Part shown: positions 1 to 8,728 of the stretch, in pieces
How positions within the stretch are numbered: the first letter of the stretch is position 1
Layout: every line of letters starts with the position of its first letter
Program-made: the position numbers and the translations under genes
Notes under the pieces: generated by a model
Told to the model about the DNA's origin: nothing
What the model saw: the letters and a program-made list of their open reading frames with translations, nothing else
The model's database searches: none
Source: an uncultured Succinivibrionaceae bacterium
GTDB lineage: Bacteria > Pseudomonadota > Gammaproteobacteria > Enterobacterales > Succinivibrionaceae
Assembly (NCBI GenBank): GCA_900539665.1
Contig: UQCV01000012.1
Location: 1 to 39,593 of the forward strand
Length of the DNA: 39,593 bases
Direction of reading: 5' to 3'

Positions 1-452
1 GACATTAGGATGGGGACATGGTATTAAACTCCTATATTTTCGTGCGTAACTGCTATCCACTAACACTGAGTGTTGCCAAATTACAAGAATGCTTGCTAAA
101 TTTGAGGACGTAATAAACAAATATAAAGCTCAAGGTGCCATTGCTCATAGCGATCAAGGATGGCAATACCAATACAATAAGTATTGAGTGGTTAAAGGAT
201 CATAATCTTGTTTAAAGCATGTCACGCAAAGGCTGTACTCATGACAATATTATGATTGAAATCTTCTTTGGGCGCCTAAAACAGGAGATGTTTTATGGGG
301 AAAAACGTTACTTTAAATCCCTGTCAGAACGCAAAGAGAAAATTGAGGATTATATAATCTGGTACAATCAGGGTAGAATATCAATCAATTTAAATAACAT
401 GTCACCAGTAAATTATAGAAATTCACTGATAGAAGCATTATCATCAAGTTAA
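1..452 (+). pseudogene. Decayed IS3-family (IS150-like) transposase, C-terminal part
   Basis: Remnant of the DDE integrase domain of an IS3-family OrfB. From 86 the frame reads RMLAKFEDVINKYKAQG, then the core motif AHSDQGWQYQ near 143-172. The 3' part (219-452) carries the end of the catalytic core and the typical tail with NNMSPVNYR. At least three lesions are visible. The first ~60 bases read in a different frame and contain a stop (TAA near 25). About two bases are lost near 180-186, where the YIEWLKDHNL segment shifts frame. A TAA replaces the expected Gln codon just before SMSRKGC (near 214). The 5' part lies outside the window, so the element is incomplete here and cannot encode an active transposase. 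Confidence 0.85.
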
Positions 453-473
453 GGAAAGAGTGATCCAAAAAAT

Positions 474-493
474 GGGCTACTTTAAAGTAGCCC
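474..493. terminator. Stem-loop after the IS3 remnant
   Basis: The arms GGGCTACTTT and AAAGTAGCCC form a perfect 20-base palindrome 22 bases after the transposase stop, followed by an A-rich run. It could act as a bidirectional terminator between the transposase and the convergent SIMPL gene (read from its minus side it would be followed by TTTTT-poor sequence). The role is inferred. Confidence 0.4.
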
Positions 494-551
494 CAAAAAG
501 AGATGAAACTTAAATGAAGATTTAAATGAACTTAAAAAGCTATACTACTTT

Positions 552-1313
552 TTAATCATCCTTCTTTTCGCTTGGAAAGCCATCGTCGATTCTAAATTGT
601 ACATCTACAGAATCAGAGAACTTTAGCTGTTCCGGTTCGTAAATGGCTTTGTCTTGAGCAGCCTCATCGACAGCATTAAGCGCCATACCTTTAAGGAGCA
701 TTGGGCGCGCCCCATCCATGTCGTTATTGCCATAAGAAATAGCATTGATGCCATGAAGCTTAACTTTAAAGCCGTCAGCTAAAGCCCCTGCTTTTTCCGT
801 GGCATCTAAAACTGCTAATTCACGCACCTTTTTGCGTACCGCAGACTTATCGCGTAGATCGTAATTTAAAGATTCAACCCCGTTAAAGCCCGAATCCATC
901 GCCAAATCGATTACTTTTGGGATCAAGGTAAAATCGTCAATATTCACATTTACCACGCGGCGAGCGGTGTAACCCTGCAAAATACGTTTACCTTCAGTGT
1001 AGTGATATTGCGGATAAAGAGAGATATTCTCAGCTTTAACCTGATCTTTTTTGATCTCAAGCTTCTTAATACCATCGTACAAAGAAGCAACTGGCTTTTC
1101 GACGCCAGCTCGAGCAACTGCAGGAATCGGGTCAGTCTTTTCGACGGTTAAGCGTACAACCGCAGTATCCGGTTGAACCGCCATCTGCCCCGTACCGGTT
1201 ACAGAAAGTGAACCGATAGCCGCAAGCGAACTTGCAGGAGCAACGGTTGCAGCCATGCCCGCAGCGGCAATAACAAGAGAAGCTACAGATTTTTTTGACG
1301 GAAATAATTTCAT
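552..1313 (-). CDS. Exported SIMPL domain (DUF541/YggE-like) protein
   Basis: 253 residues, close to E. coli YggE (about 246). Residues 1-32 look like a signal peptide: MKLFPSKK, then a hydrophobic stretch ending PASSLAA, with likely cleavage after Ala31 or Ala32. The SIMPL domain follows at about 36-245, opening with SLSVTGTGQMAVQPDTAVV, the typical start of this family. The product is expected in the periplasm. YggE-type proteins are linked to oxidative-stress tolerance, but their biochemical role is unsettled. The start is supported by AAGGAAA about 6 bases upstream of the ATG. The gene stands alone on the minus strand, facing the IS3 remnant. A second, divergent SIMPL protein lies at 24541-25254. 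Confidence 0.88.
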   Translation of the reverse strand: MKLFPSKKSVASLVIAAAGMAATVAPASSLAAIGSLSVTGTGQMAVQPDTAVVRLTVEKTDPIPAVARAGVEKPVASLYDGIKKLEIKKDQVKAENISLYPQYHYTEGKRILQGYTARRVVNVNIDDFTLIPKVIDLAMDSGFNGVESLNYDLRDKSAVRKKVRELAVLDATEKAGALADGFKVKLHGINAISYGNNDMDGARPMLLKGMALNAVDEAAQDKAIYEPEQLKFSDSVDVQFRIDDGFPSEKKDD

Positions 1314-2414
1314 AAACTTTTCCTTTAATAAATGTGGTTTTTAAGGCAGGCAAATCGAAGTGCTAATCATACAACTTAGTAACGCAGCCTTGCCTCGTGA
1401 CTTAGTCACAAGTTCTAGTCATGCGACCTAGTCATATAAAAGTAAAGTCCCTTAGAGGCCATAAACCAACTAAGAAAGCTGTACCAAGTAAGCTTTACTT
1501 CGATTTCTGGTGCATCCGGTCCGTCCGGAATCACCATACAGCTTTGAGTGTTCCTAGTCCTAATAGTTCAATTTTAATTGCTGCTCTTAAAAAGAACGGT
1601 TTTCTAGGGGCTCTAATTATTACATAGGGATATGAAGGTATATTTTCAAGGGCGCGAATGCTAAGTTCTTGTTTTTGTGAAGGATTTCACTAAGGTTTTG
1701 ATGCTCTCACACTTTAAATCCGCCTTAAAATCACCTTAAACTCCCCTTAAAACACACTTAAAAGTGGTAGTCTTCAGTTGCTAGAAAACTTCAACTTTTG
1801 CCGGCTTTTAATGCCTTTTGTTGTTTTTTGCTGTTTTGTTTTTTTTTGATTATTGGGTGCTTTGAGGTAATTTTCAGAGCTTGCTACCTTAAAAAATTTA
1901 GTGTCTTTTTTTTTAAACACGCCCCTAGGTCTCATGGTAAGTATTTACTTAGGCTGGTTTGTTTTAGCTTTTGCTTACATGGCTTTTGCTTATTTAACTT
2001 TAGCTTATAGGGGTTGGGTTTACGCTTTGGATTTGGGCTTTGATTTAAGTTTGGCAGTGCTTTAAGTTTAGCAACGGTCTTTAGTTTATATGACCTCAAA
2101 GTATAGCGTTTTACTAGTTTTTGAAGTTAAAGAGCGCAAAATCAAGACCTAAAACCTAAGATTAACCATCATGAATGATAATTTTTTCAGTTACAAGGCG
2201 CAATTCATCGCGCCTGATCACAAAAAATGCTAAAATAGCTCTCAATTTTATTAAAAAATTCTGCCCGTCAGATTTAACGTCTGTCGTTTATTAATGTTTA
2301 TTCATCAAGGCCGAAGCTGATTTATTTAACCAATCTAGATTTCTAGCAATAGCCTAGCGCCCTAGCCTTAGTTAGTAAAATTCTCCTTCCCCTTAAAAAG
2401 GCTGTGAGCCCGCC
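1314..2414. other. Long intergenic region upstream of rnfA
   Basis: About 1.1 kb with no convincing gene. Open frames at 1421-1627 and 1798-2010 have no family resemblance and odd composition (the second is almost all Phe, Cys and Leu from a T-rich run). There is a run of drifting CCTTAAA units around 1720-1765, a T-rich stretch at 1800-1920, and a small hairpin GGCGC/GCGCC at 2197-2214 about 200 bases before rnfA. The rnfA promoter is probably in the last 250 bases, but I see no clean -35/-10 pair. Confidence 0.6.
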
Positions 2415-2993
2415 ATGTATTACATTCTTTTATTTTTAAGTGCGTCCATCGTGAACAACTTCGTGTTGGTGCGCTTTTTAGGTATTTGCCCATTTATCGG
2501 CGTCTCCAAACAACTTAGTAGCGCCGTAGGGATGGGGCTTGCCACCACGTTCGTTTTAGTTTTAACTTCTGCGCTTTGTTTTGTGGCGGATCATTTACTC
2601 TTAGTCCCTTTTGGCTTAGAAAACCTGCGCCTCCTCACTTTTATTGTGCTGATTGCGGCTGTAGTGCAGTTTACTGAAATCATGGTGCGTTTTATTAGCC
2701 CTGAAATCTTTAAACTCTTAGGGATCTTTTTACCCCTAATTACAACGAACTGTATCGTGCTTGGTTTAGCCCTATTAAACGTTTCTAGACAACATACCTT
2801 CTTAGAATCAGTGGTCTTTAGCTTTGGGGCTGGTATGGGCTTTTTATTGGTGCTTACTATTTTTGCGGCCATGCGTGAACGCTTAAATCGCTCTGATGTA
2901 CCTACGCCATTTAAAGGTAATGCCATTGCTTTAATCACTGCGGGGTTACTGTCTATGACTTTACTTGGATTTACTAACTTAATTAACCAATAG
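2415..2993 (+). CDS. rnfA: Rnf complex membrane subunit RnfA
   Basis: 192 residues, matching RnfA/RsxA (about 193). Integral membrane subunit of the Rnf ion-translocating ferredoxin:NAD oxidoreductase. RnfA and RnfE form a pseudo-symmetric pair; in solved Rnf and Nqr structures they hold an iron centre in the membrane between them. The sequence is almost wholly hydrophobic with about six transmembrane segments. It has the family signatures near the N-terminus (SIVNNFVLVRFLGICPFIGVS) and in the middle (LPLITTNCIVLGLALLNV), including the conserved Cys of each half. The start ATG gives the standard N-terminus; the ribosome site before it is weak. An unusual 368-base spacer separates it from rnfB. 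Confidence 0.96.
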   Translation: MYYILLFLSASIVNNFVLVRFLGICPFIGVSKQLSSAVGMGLATTFVLVLTSALCFVADHLLLVPFGLENLRLLTFIVLIAAVVQFTEIMVRFISPEIFKLLGIFLPLITTNCIVLGLALLNVSRQHTFLESVVFSFGAGMGFLLVLTIFAAMRERLNRSDVPTPFKGNAIALITAGLLSMTLLGFTNLINQ

Positions 2994-3361
2994 GAATAGG
3001 CTAAGGCTAGCTACAAAGAAAGCTTAAGCTAAAAGAGTTAGCTCTAAGCTTGCTTGAAGCGGGTTTAAGAAGGCTTTAAACTCAATTAGTTAAAAACCAT
3101 TTACTAAGTTAAATGTTTGCTAGGTACTAGGTTAAATATTTAACAAGCCATGAGTTTAATATTTACCAAGTTAAGCAAGGCTAAGTTTTAGGTTTTAAAC
3201 TTACTTTAAGCCAAAGCCTGCGCGAAGTAAAAGCCTACTAAAGGCATAACATGCCTTAGGGCCACCAAAAGGCAAAGTAGCTCGTTTAAGGAACAATACT
3301 AAATTTATAAAGCAACGTTTATAAAACAACTAACCGCTAATTACTCCAAAAGAGATAAAAA
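2994..3361. other. 368-base spacer inside the rnf operon
   Basis: In most gammaproteobacteria rnfA and rnfB abut or overlap; here they are separated by an AT-rich, gene-free stretch. It is full of drifting AAGGCTAAG/TTAAGC words and includes a perfect 14-base palindrome, GTTAAATATTTAAC, at 3131-3144. No typical terminator with a T-run is visible. It may hold a second promoter for rnfBCDGE or may be neutral filler like the other spacers in this genome. Confidence 0.6.
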
Positions 3362-4126
3362 ATGCTGTCTACATTTATCATAATTTCAGTCTTTACCTTT
3401 TCGGTGTTTATTTTAGGTGCCGTTCTTACATATATCGCCCACCGCTTTAAGGTAGAACCAAAAGATCCTATGCAGCACCTTGTTGAAGCCTGCTTACCTC
3501 AGGTTCAATGTGGTCAATGCGGTTATGTCGGCTGCGCTGAATACGCCAATGCCATCTTGCTTGAAGGAGCGCCGATTAACCTGTGCCCACCAGGCGGTGA
3601 TAAAACCGTAAGAGCAATTGCTGAAGTTTTGCATATGCCAATTCCAAAGAAGGATGATGGTGCAAGTCTTGACGAAGAGGAACAGACCGCCTTTATCGAT
3701 GCCTCTTTATGTATCGGGTGCGGTAAGTGCGCCAAAGCTTGTCCTTTTGATGCTATTTCCGGAAAACTTAAGGAACCATACTTGGTCCATGAAGAATTTT
3801 GTACCGCATGTCGTAAGTGTTTAGAAACTTGCCCTAAAAATTGCATCACTATGCAAAAAGTCACTGAAACCATCGATAACTGGAATGGTAAAGTCGCTGA
3901 AGGCCCTAGCCTTTTTAATGTGGAGGAAACCAACGGTCATGATGCCGTTGCTACATTGATGGACGACTTTGACTCTGACGCATCAAGTATAAAAGCAACT
4001 ACTAACCCAAAACCTGTAGCTACCGCTCCAAACGCTAACGCCCAAGAAAAGACTAAAGCTTCCCCAAGCGACGTAGCTCCCAAGGCTCCACAAGCCAACG
4101 CAGCACAAGAGGCAGATAACAAGTGA
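3362..4126 (+). CDS. rnfB: Rnf complex iron-sulfur subunit RnfB
   Basis: 254 residues; RnfB accepts electrons from ferredoxin and passes them into the complex. Residues 1-26 are the membrane anchor. The Fe-S motif CGQCGYVGC is at 50-58 with a fourth Cys at 75. Two [4Fe-4S] ferredoxin motifs follow at 117-128 (CIGCGKCAKACP) and 147-158 (CTACRKCLETCP). E. coli RsxB has about 192 residues. The extra ~60 residues form an Ala/Pro/Lys/Asn-rich tail from about 195 on, probably disordered. The stop overlaps the GTG start of rnfC by four bases (GTGA), suggesting translational coupling. Confidence 0.96.
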   Translation: MLSTFIIISVFTFSVFILGAVLTYIAHRFKVEPKDPMQHLVEACLPQVQCGQCGYVGCAEYANAILLEGAPINLCPPGGDKTVRAIAEVLHMPIPKKDDGASLDEEEQTAFIDASLCIGCGKCAKACPFDAISGKLKEPYLVHEEFCTACRKCLETCPKNCITMQKVTETIDNWNGKVAEGPSLFNVEETNGHDAVATLMDDFDSDASSIKATTNPKPVATAPNANAQEKTKASPSDVAPKAPQANAAQEADNK

Positions 4127-5883
4127 GTATTCTTGATAAAATCAAAAACGGCGAGTTAAGCTCCTTTAAAGGCGGTATTACTCCCGATGAACATAAGGAC
4201 CTGACCTCAAACCTTCATACCCAAAGCTTACCGCAACCAAGCGAGCTTGTGATCCCGCTCCGCCAACATAGCGGTAGCGCCGCCGAGGTTTTAGTAAAAC
4301 CTGGGGACCATGTATTAGTAGGCACCGCTTTAACTAAACCCGAATCTAAAATGCAGGTTCCGGTGCATGCTCCATTAGCCGGCACTATTACCGCCCTTGA
4401 AATGCGCCCAGCGCCACACGCTAGTGGTCGCAATGAACCATGCTTAATCTTAAAAGTTGACGCTGAGCAACCACAAGAAAGCGCAAGTAACCCAAGTTTT
4501 CCGGAATACACCAAAGAAGATCCAACGGTGTTACTTAAACACATTAAAGACATGGGGATCGCAGGTCTTGGGGGCGCGGGTTTTCCGACTGACGTTAAGC
4601 TAAGTAGTAACGTAGGGAGCGATCATCCTAAGTGCCAGGTTTTAATTATCAACGGGGCCGAATGTGAACCATACATCACCTGTGATGACCGCATTATGCA
4701 AGAACAACCCACCCAAATTATCAAGGGTGCGGCCATTCTTAAACATATCTTAAAACCGGATTACACCGTTTTTGCGATTGAAGACAATAAGCCTCAAGCT
4801 ATTAAAGCGATAAGTGAAGCGATTAAAGCAGAAGGCTTAACAGACGCTCGCGTCACCGTTTTACCGGTTAAATACCCATCAGGCGCGGCCCGTAACTTAA
4901 TTAAACTAATTACCGGCATTGAAGTCCCATATACGGCCCGTTCTGCCGATTACGGCTTTATCGTCCAAAACGTAAGCACCGTGAAGGCGGTTTTTGATGC
5001 GGTGGTTTGTGGGATTCCATTAACTGAACGCTTAATTACCGTAACTGGTAACGCGATAGCGCGACCAGGTAACTACTTTGTTAAAACCGGCACCTCAGTA
5101 AGCTTCATCTTGCACCAAGTCGGCTACCAAAAGCCAACTGTGCCGCGCATTATTTTAGGCGGGCCGATGATGGGCTTTACTATCCATACGTCTCAAGTAC
5201 CTGTAATTAAAACTACTAGCTGTATTATTGCCCCGGGAAATGGCGAACTCGTCCGCACCGTACCACAGGTACAATGTATCCGCTGTGGTCGCTGTGCTCA
5301 CGCCTGCCCATCGCGCTTAGTTCCATATGAACTCTACAGTAGCTGCGTCACCGGCAACATGAAAGAAGCCCTTAAAAATGGCCTTAAGAGTTGCATCGAA
5401 TGCGGTTGTTGTTCGTTCGTGTGTCCAAGCGCCGTGCGTTTAACTGAAGAATTTAGAGTCGCCAAAGCAACCTTGCGCACGGAAAAAGCTCAAGAACGTA
5501 AACTTAAGGTGTGTCGCGAACGCTACCAAGCTAAACAAATTAGACTACAAGAAGAAGAAAAGTTACGCGCTGAGCGCCGCGCTCAGGCGTTAGCTAAGGC
5601 TAAAGCTATGCAAGAAGCCAAAGCAAAAGCCCAGGCGCAAGCTAAGGCTCAAGCGCAAGCAGCACAAGTAGCCCCAACAAAAGCCAATGAAAATATTACC
5701 AAAGTTGAAGCGGTCGCACCTACTAAGGCACCAAGCGTAAACCGGGTAGCGCCTAGCCAGGATACGCCTAAAGCACCAAGCCAGGAAGCACCTAAAGTGC
5801 CAAATCAAGAAGCGCCAAACGCCCCAACCTCAGTTGCTCAAACTATGGTTAAGCCTAATCCCGTAAAAGAGGATAAGAACTAA
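4123..5883 (+). CDS. rnfC: Rnf complex NADH-side subunit RnfC
   Basis: 586 residues; the peripheral subunit that binds NADH and FMN. The start is GTG at 4123, within the rnfB stop overlap, giving SILDKIKNGELSSFKGGI, the usual N-terminal region. A Gly-rich nucleotide-binding loop, GLGGAGFPT, lies at 148-156, and NGAECEPYITCDDR at 177-190 is the Nqo1/RnfC flavin-site region. Two [4Fe-4S] motifs are at 385-396 (CIRCGRCAHACP) and 424-435 (CIECGCCSFVCP). From about 455 to the end the protein is an Ala/Lys/Gln coiled-coil-like stretch followed by Pro/Ala/Gln repeats (APSQ and APNQEAP types). RnfC tails vary in this way between enterobacteria. Confidence 0.96.
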   Translation: MSILDKIKNGELSSFKGGITPDEHKDLTSNLHTQSLPQPSELVIPLRQHSGSAAEVLVKPGDHVLVGTALTKPESKMQVPVHAPLAGTITALEMRPAPHASGRNEPCLILKVDAEQPQESASNPSFPEYTKEDPTVLLKHIKDMGIAGLGGAGFPTDVKLSSNVGSDHPKCQVLIINGAECEPYITCDDRIMQEQPTQIIKGAAILKHILKPDYTVFAIEDNKPQAIKAISEAIKAEGLTDARVTVLPVKYPSGAARNLIKLITGIEVPYTARSADYGFIVQNVSTVKAVFDAVVCGIPLTERLITVTGNAIARPGNYFVKTGTSVSFILHQVGYQKPTVPRIILGGPMMGFTIHTSQVPVIKTTSCIIAPGNGELVRTVPQVQCIRCGRCAHACPSRLVPYELYSSCVTGNMKEALKNGLKSCIECGCCSFVCPSAVRLTEEFRVAKATLRTEKAQERKLKVCRERYQAKQIRLQEEEKLRAERRAQALAKAKAMQEAKAKAQAQAKAQAQAAQVAPTKANENITKVEAVAPTKAPSVNRVAPSQDTPKAPSQEAPKVPNQEAPNAPTSVAQTMVKPNPVKEDKN

Positions 5884-5885
5884 AA

Positions 5886-6977
5886 ATGAATCAAAGTCTT
5901 ATTGCTGAAAACTCTCCCCATGGACACGCTGTAGCTACTACCGGTCGCTTGATGACGGCCATTATGCTCGCGATGTTACCGGCGCTTGGCGCTCATATTT
6001 GGTACTATGGTTTTGGGATTGTCGTGACCATGGGCTTAACTTTTTTGAGCTGCTCACTTACCGAAATGCTCATGTTAAAGCTAAGAGGTCGCGGGATACA
6101 TGCTCTATGGCGTGACCGTTCTGCTTGGGTGACAGCGATGATCTTAGGTTTTGCACTCCCACCCCTACTTCCATGGTACTTATCAGTCATCGGTTCTATC
6201 TTTGCGATTGCCGTCGTTAAGCATGCGTTTGGGGGGCTCGGGCAAAATATTTTTAACCCAGCCATGGCCGGCTTTGTGTTCTTATTAGCAAGTTGTCCGC
6301 TGCCCATGACCACTTACGTTCAGGCCACCCCTAATGCCGTAAGTGCGGTAACTTTACCGCGTGCCGCCGCCGTCATCTTTAACGTTAAGGCCGATGAAGC
6401 TCTAAGCGCTATTCAAAACGCCCAACAGGAAGCATTTCATGACGGGGTCACCGGGGCCACCTTCTTGGTAAATTCTCGCCATGAACAAGCAACCAACTAC
6501 GTCGCCATTTATACTGCGACGCATATGGGTTCTTTAGGCATTGCCGAATTCCAAGCGAAGTTTTACTGCGCTCTTATGTTCCTTTTAGGTGGGGTCCTCT
6601 TAATGTGGCGCCGTATTATCGATTGGCGAATTCCCGTAAGCTTCCTGGGGGTAACTTTAGTGGGAGCAACCATATTTTGGTTATGCGCCCCTGAAAAGTA
6701 CATCCCGCCATTTTGGCATTTATCTTTTGGGGCTACCATCTTCTGCGCCTTCTTTATTTTAACCGACCCTGTCACAGCTGTTTCTAAACCACGGGGGGCT
6801 CTTATTTATGGAGCTACGGCTGGACTTTTATTTATTATTATTCGTAACTGTGGTGGCTATCCTGACGCAGCGGCTTTTTGTACTCTAACCGCTAATGCGC
6901 TCGCTCCACTTATCACTATTTTAACTGTACGCCGTCCATTTGGTTACGGCAGTGCCCCGGAGGACATTACAAAGTAA
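5886..6977 (+). CDS. rnfD: Rnf complex membrane subunit RnfD (covalent FMN)
   Basis: 363 residues (family about 350). Multi-pass membrane protein with about ten hydrophobic segments, related to NqrB. FMN is attached covalently through the Thr of an S/T-G-A-T motif; here TGAT is at 189-192, within DGVTGATFL, so Thr192 is the expected site. The conserved NIFNPAM motif is at 121-127, and a quinone/ion-channel-like segment with DPVTA is near the C-terminal third. The gene begins two bases after the rnfC stop and abuts rnfG without a gap, so it is part of one transcript. Confidence 0.96.
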   Translation: MNQSLIAENSPHGHAVATTGRLMTAIMLAMLPALGAHIWYYGFGIVVTMGLTFLSCSLTEMLMLKLRGRGIHALWRDRSAWVTAMILGFALPPLLPWYLSVIGSIFAIAVVKHAFGGLGQNIFNPAMAGFVFLLASCPLPMTTYVQATPNAVSAVTLPRAAAVIFNVKADEALSAIQNAQQEAFHDGVTGATFLVNSRHEQATNYVAIYTATHMGSLGIAEFQAKFYCALMFLLGGVLLMWRRIIDWRIPVSFLGVTLVGATIFWLCAPEKYIPPFWHLSFGATIFCAFFILTDPVTAVSKPRGALIYGATAGLLFIIIRNCGGYPDAAAFCTLTANALAPLITILTVRRPFGYGSAPEDITK

Positions 6978-7697
6978 ATGACTCAAGGTAGCAACACTAA
7001 ACCCACTCCAAACATGCGGGAAATTATTAAAAACGGCCTGATCTTAGGTTGCACTGCTTGCATCTCTTTAGGGCTTGTTTTTACCGTTGGCCACTTTACC
7101 GTGGCTAAGATTAAAGCCGATAAAATCCGCCAAGAAAATGCGCGCTACGCCCAATTATTGCCGGCGGGGAGTTTTGATAACGCGCTAGGTCAGGATTGTC
7201 GTTTTTTAACCTTAAGTGATGGCCGTAAAGTGAGAATCTTAACCGCCCGTAAAGACGATAAGGTTACAGGTTATATCGCTTCATATGAAATTAGCGGTGG
7301 CTACGCCGTTCCTTTTAGTATGACTGCCGGCATTACCGTGCCAGAGTTTTCCATTTATTACGTCGATATCGATGTTTTTAACGAAACTCCAGGTCTTGGC
7401 GATAAGGTTTTACGCTCTAAAAGCTCATTCTTAGATAGCTTTAACGGCGCCAATTCCAAGAACCGCACGTGGGAAGTAAAGAAATACGGCGGTGATTTTG
7501 ATTACTTTACCGGGGCTACTGTGACCCCACGGGCGGTGGTCCGTTCCACCGGGACGGTGCTTTCCGCTTTAAATGAACGCGGCGTCGCGGGCATTGAAGC
7601 CTTACCGCTTTGCGCTAGCAATAATAAAACTAAGAGTCAACCTAAGAGCGAAACTAGTACCGCCTCTAACGCAAGAACTCCTAACCACGAGGAATAA
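6978..7697 (+). CDS. rnfG: Rnf complex flavoprotein subunit RnfG
   Basis: 239 residues; family about 205-220. One N-terminal transmembrane helix (about 19-43) anchors a periplasmic FMN-binding domain. The flavinylation motif is TGAT at 178-181, within YFTGATVTPRAVV, so Thr181 should carry covalent FMN added by an ApbE-type transferase, which is not in this window. The conserved ETPGLGDKV stretch is at 136-144. The last ~35 residues (Asn, Lys, Ser, Thr) are a low-complexity extension. The ATG directly follows the rnfD stop; a GGAGG lies 14 bases upstream within rnfD. Confidence 0.95.
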   Translation: MTQGSNTKPTPNMREIIKNGLILGCTACISLGLVFTVGHFTVAKIKADKIRQENARYAQLLPAGSFDNALGQDCRFLTLSDGRKVRILTARKDDKVTGYIASYEISGGYAVPFSMTAGITVPEFSIYYVDIDVFNETPGLGDKVLRSKSSFLDSFNGANSKNRTWEVKKYGGDFDYFTGATVTPRAVVRSTGTVLSALNERGVAGIEALPLCASNNKTKSQPKSETSTASNARTPNHEE

Positions 7698-7702
7698 CCG
7701 CC

Positions 7703-8419
7703 ATGAGTGAAATCGTTGAAATTTTTAAAGACGGGCTCTGGCGTAAGAACCCAGGTTTAGTTCAGCTTTTAGGGTTATGTCCCCTTTTGGCCGTCTCATC
7801 ATCTATAACTAACGCCCTAGGCTTAGGGTTGGCCACTATTTTTGTGCTAACCTTAAGTAACATGGCCATTTCCTGCATTCGCCGTATCGTAAAACCCGAT
7901 GTACGTATCATTATCTACGTTATTGTGATTGCGAGCCTCGTTACCTGCGTTCAGCTCGTAATGGAAGCTTTTACCCCTGATTTGTATGCCAAACTAGGGC
8001 TCTATGTAGGGCTTATCGTCACTAACTGCATCATCATTGCTCGAGCTGAAGTGTTTGCTGCTAAGAACTCGCCAATTTTAGCCGCAGCTGACGGCTTAGC
8101 TAATGGGCTTGGTTTTACTTTAGTCCTCTTAGCTGTGGGGGCTTTTCGTGAAATTTTAGGGCACGGGACTGTGTTTTCAGGTTTAGGCGAGCTTGTGGGG
8201 CTTCCTGGGGAAGCTTTTACCTTACAGGTATTACCGCAAGATAGTGGCCTCTTGCTTGCGATCTTACCACCTGGTGCCTTCATCACCTTAGGCTTACTCT
8301 TAGCTTTAAAAAATGCCGTTGATACAAGAAGAAACAACGTCAAGTCTCGCGTTCGTCATAATGAAACTACTGACGTTGAATTACACTGTAGTACTATAAA
8401 TGACGAATCTAAGGCTTAA
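7703..8419 (+). CDS. rnfE: Rnf complex membrane subunit RnfE
   Basis: 238 residues, as expected for RnfE/RsxE. Six-helix membrane protein paralogous to RnfA; the N-terminus (WRKNPGLVQLLGLCPLLAVSSS) and middle (GLYVGLIVTNCIIIARAE) carry the diagnostic conserved Cys and Asn positions. It has a good ribosome site, GAGGAA, 9 bases before the ATG. It is the last gene of the operon. In many gammaproteobacteria nth (endonuclease III) follows rnfE; here the operon ends with a terminator and a foreign segment instead. Confidence 0.96.
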   Translation: MSEIVEIFKDGLWRKNPGLVQLLGLCPLLAVSSSITNALGLGLATIFVLTLSNMAISCIRRIVKPDVRIIIYVIVIASLVTCVQLVMEAFTPDLYAKLGLYVGLIVTNCIIIARAEVFAAKNSPILAAADGLANGLGFTLVLLAVGAFREILGHGTVFSGLGELVGLPGEAFTLQVLPQDSGLLLAILPPGAFITLGLLLALKNAVDTRRNNVKSRVRHNETTDVELHCSTINDESKA

Positions 8420-8561
8420 GGATATTTAGGCTTAAAGCCTAAAGATTAAAAGCCTAAAGATTAAAGGCTTAAGTAGACCAAAGGGGGAGAAAGGCTTGAA
8501 AGCTTTAAAGATAAAGGATAAAAGAAAAAACCTAAACTAGTTAAAGGCTAGTACCTTAAGT
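8420..8561. repeat. Drifting AAAGCCTAAAGATT repeats after rnfE
   Basis: Imperfect direct units around AAAGCCTAAAGATTA follow the rnfE stop (at about 8434-8470), then a degenerate AAAGG-rich stretch up to the terminator. This resembles slippage-prone spacer DNA seen elsewhere in the window. No coding potential. Confidence 0.5.
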
Positions 8562-8605
8562 AAGGCCAGCTAAAAATGCTAATTTAAGCTGGCCTTTTTG
8601 TTTTT
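8562..8605 (+). terminator. Rho-independent terminator of the rnf operon
   Basis: Perfect 8-bp stem GGCCAGCT (8564-8571) / AGCTGGCC (8587-8594) with a 15-base loop, extended by flanking A/T pairs and followed directly by TTTTTGTTTTTTG. It is well placed to end the rnf transcript. Confidence 0.85.
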
Positions 8606-8624
8606 TGTTCGTTTTTTTGATTTC

Positions 8625-8682
8625 AAGTCAAGTCCATATTGTTGGTGTAATTTAGTTTTCTTGTAAAATATGGACTTGACTT
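8625..8682. repeat. 16-bp perfect inverted repeat at edge of RhuM segment
   Basis: The arms AAGTCAAGTCCATATT (8625-8640) and its exact reverse complement (8667-8682) are separated by 26 bases. The right arm runs into TTTTT, so it may be a terminator for rnf read-through. The length and perfection of the arms would also fit a mobile-element end or recombination site. It sits exactly between the core rnf operon and the RhuM gene. Confidence 0.75.
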
Positions 8683-8728
8683 TTTACACTGCTGCTCCCT
8701 GCCACCGTCTCGACCTGGAGTCCGAAAC

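Noticed and set aside
1421..1627. 68-codon plus-strand open frame
   Set aside because: No ribosome site, no family resemblance and atypical composition; it lies in a long spacer.
1798..2010. 70-codon plus-strand frame that looks like a membrane peptide
   Set aside because: It is a by-product of a T-rich stretch (Phe, Cys, Leu only) with no ribosome site.
3523..3933. 136-codon minus-strand frame inside rnfB
   Set aside because: Antisense shadow of a gene with clear Fe-S motifs.
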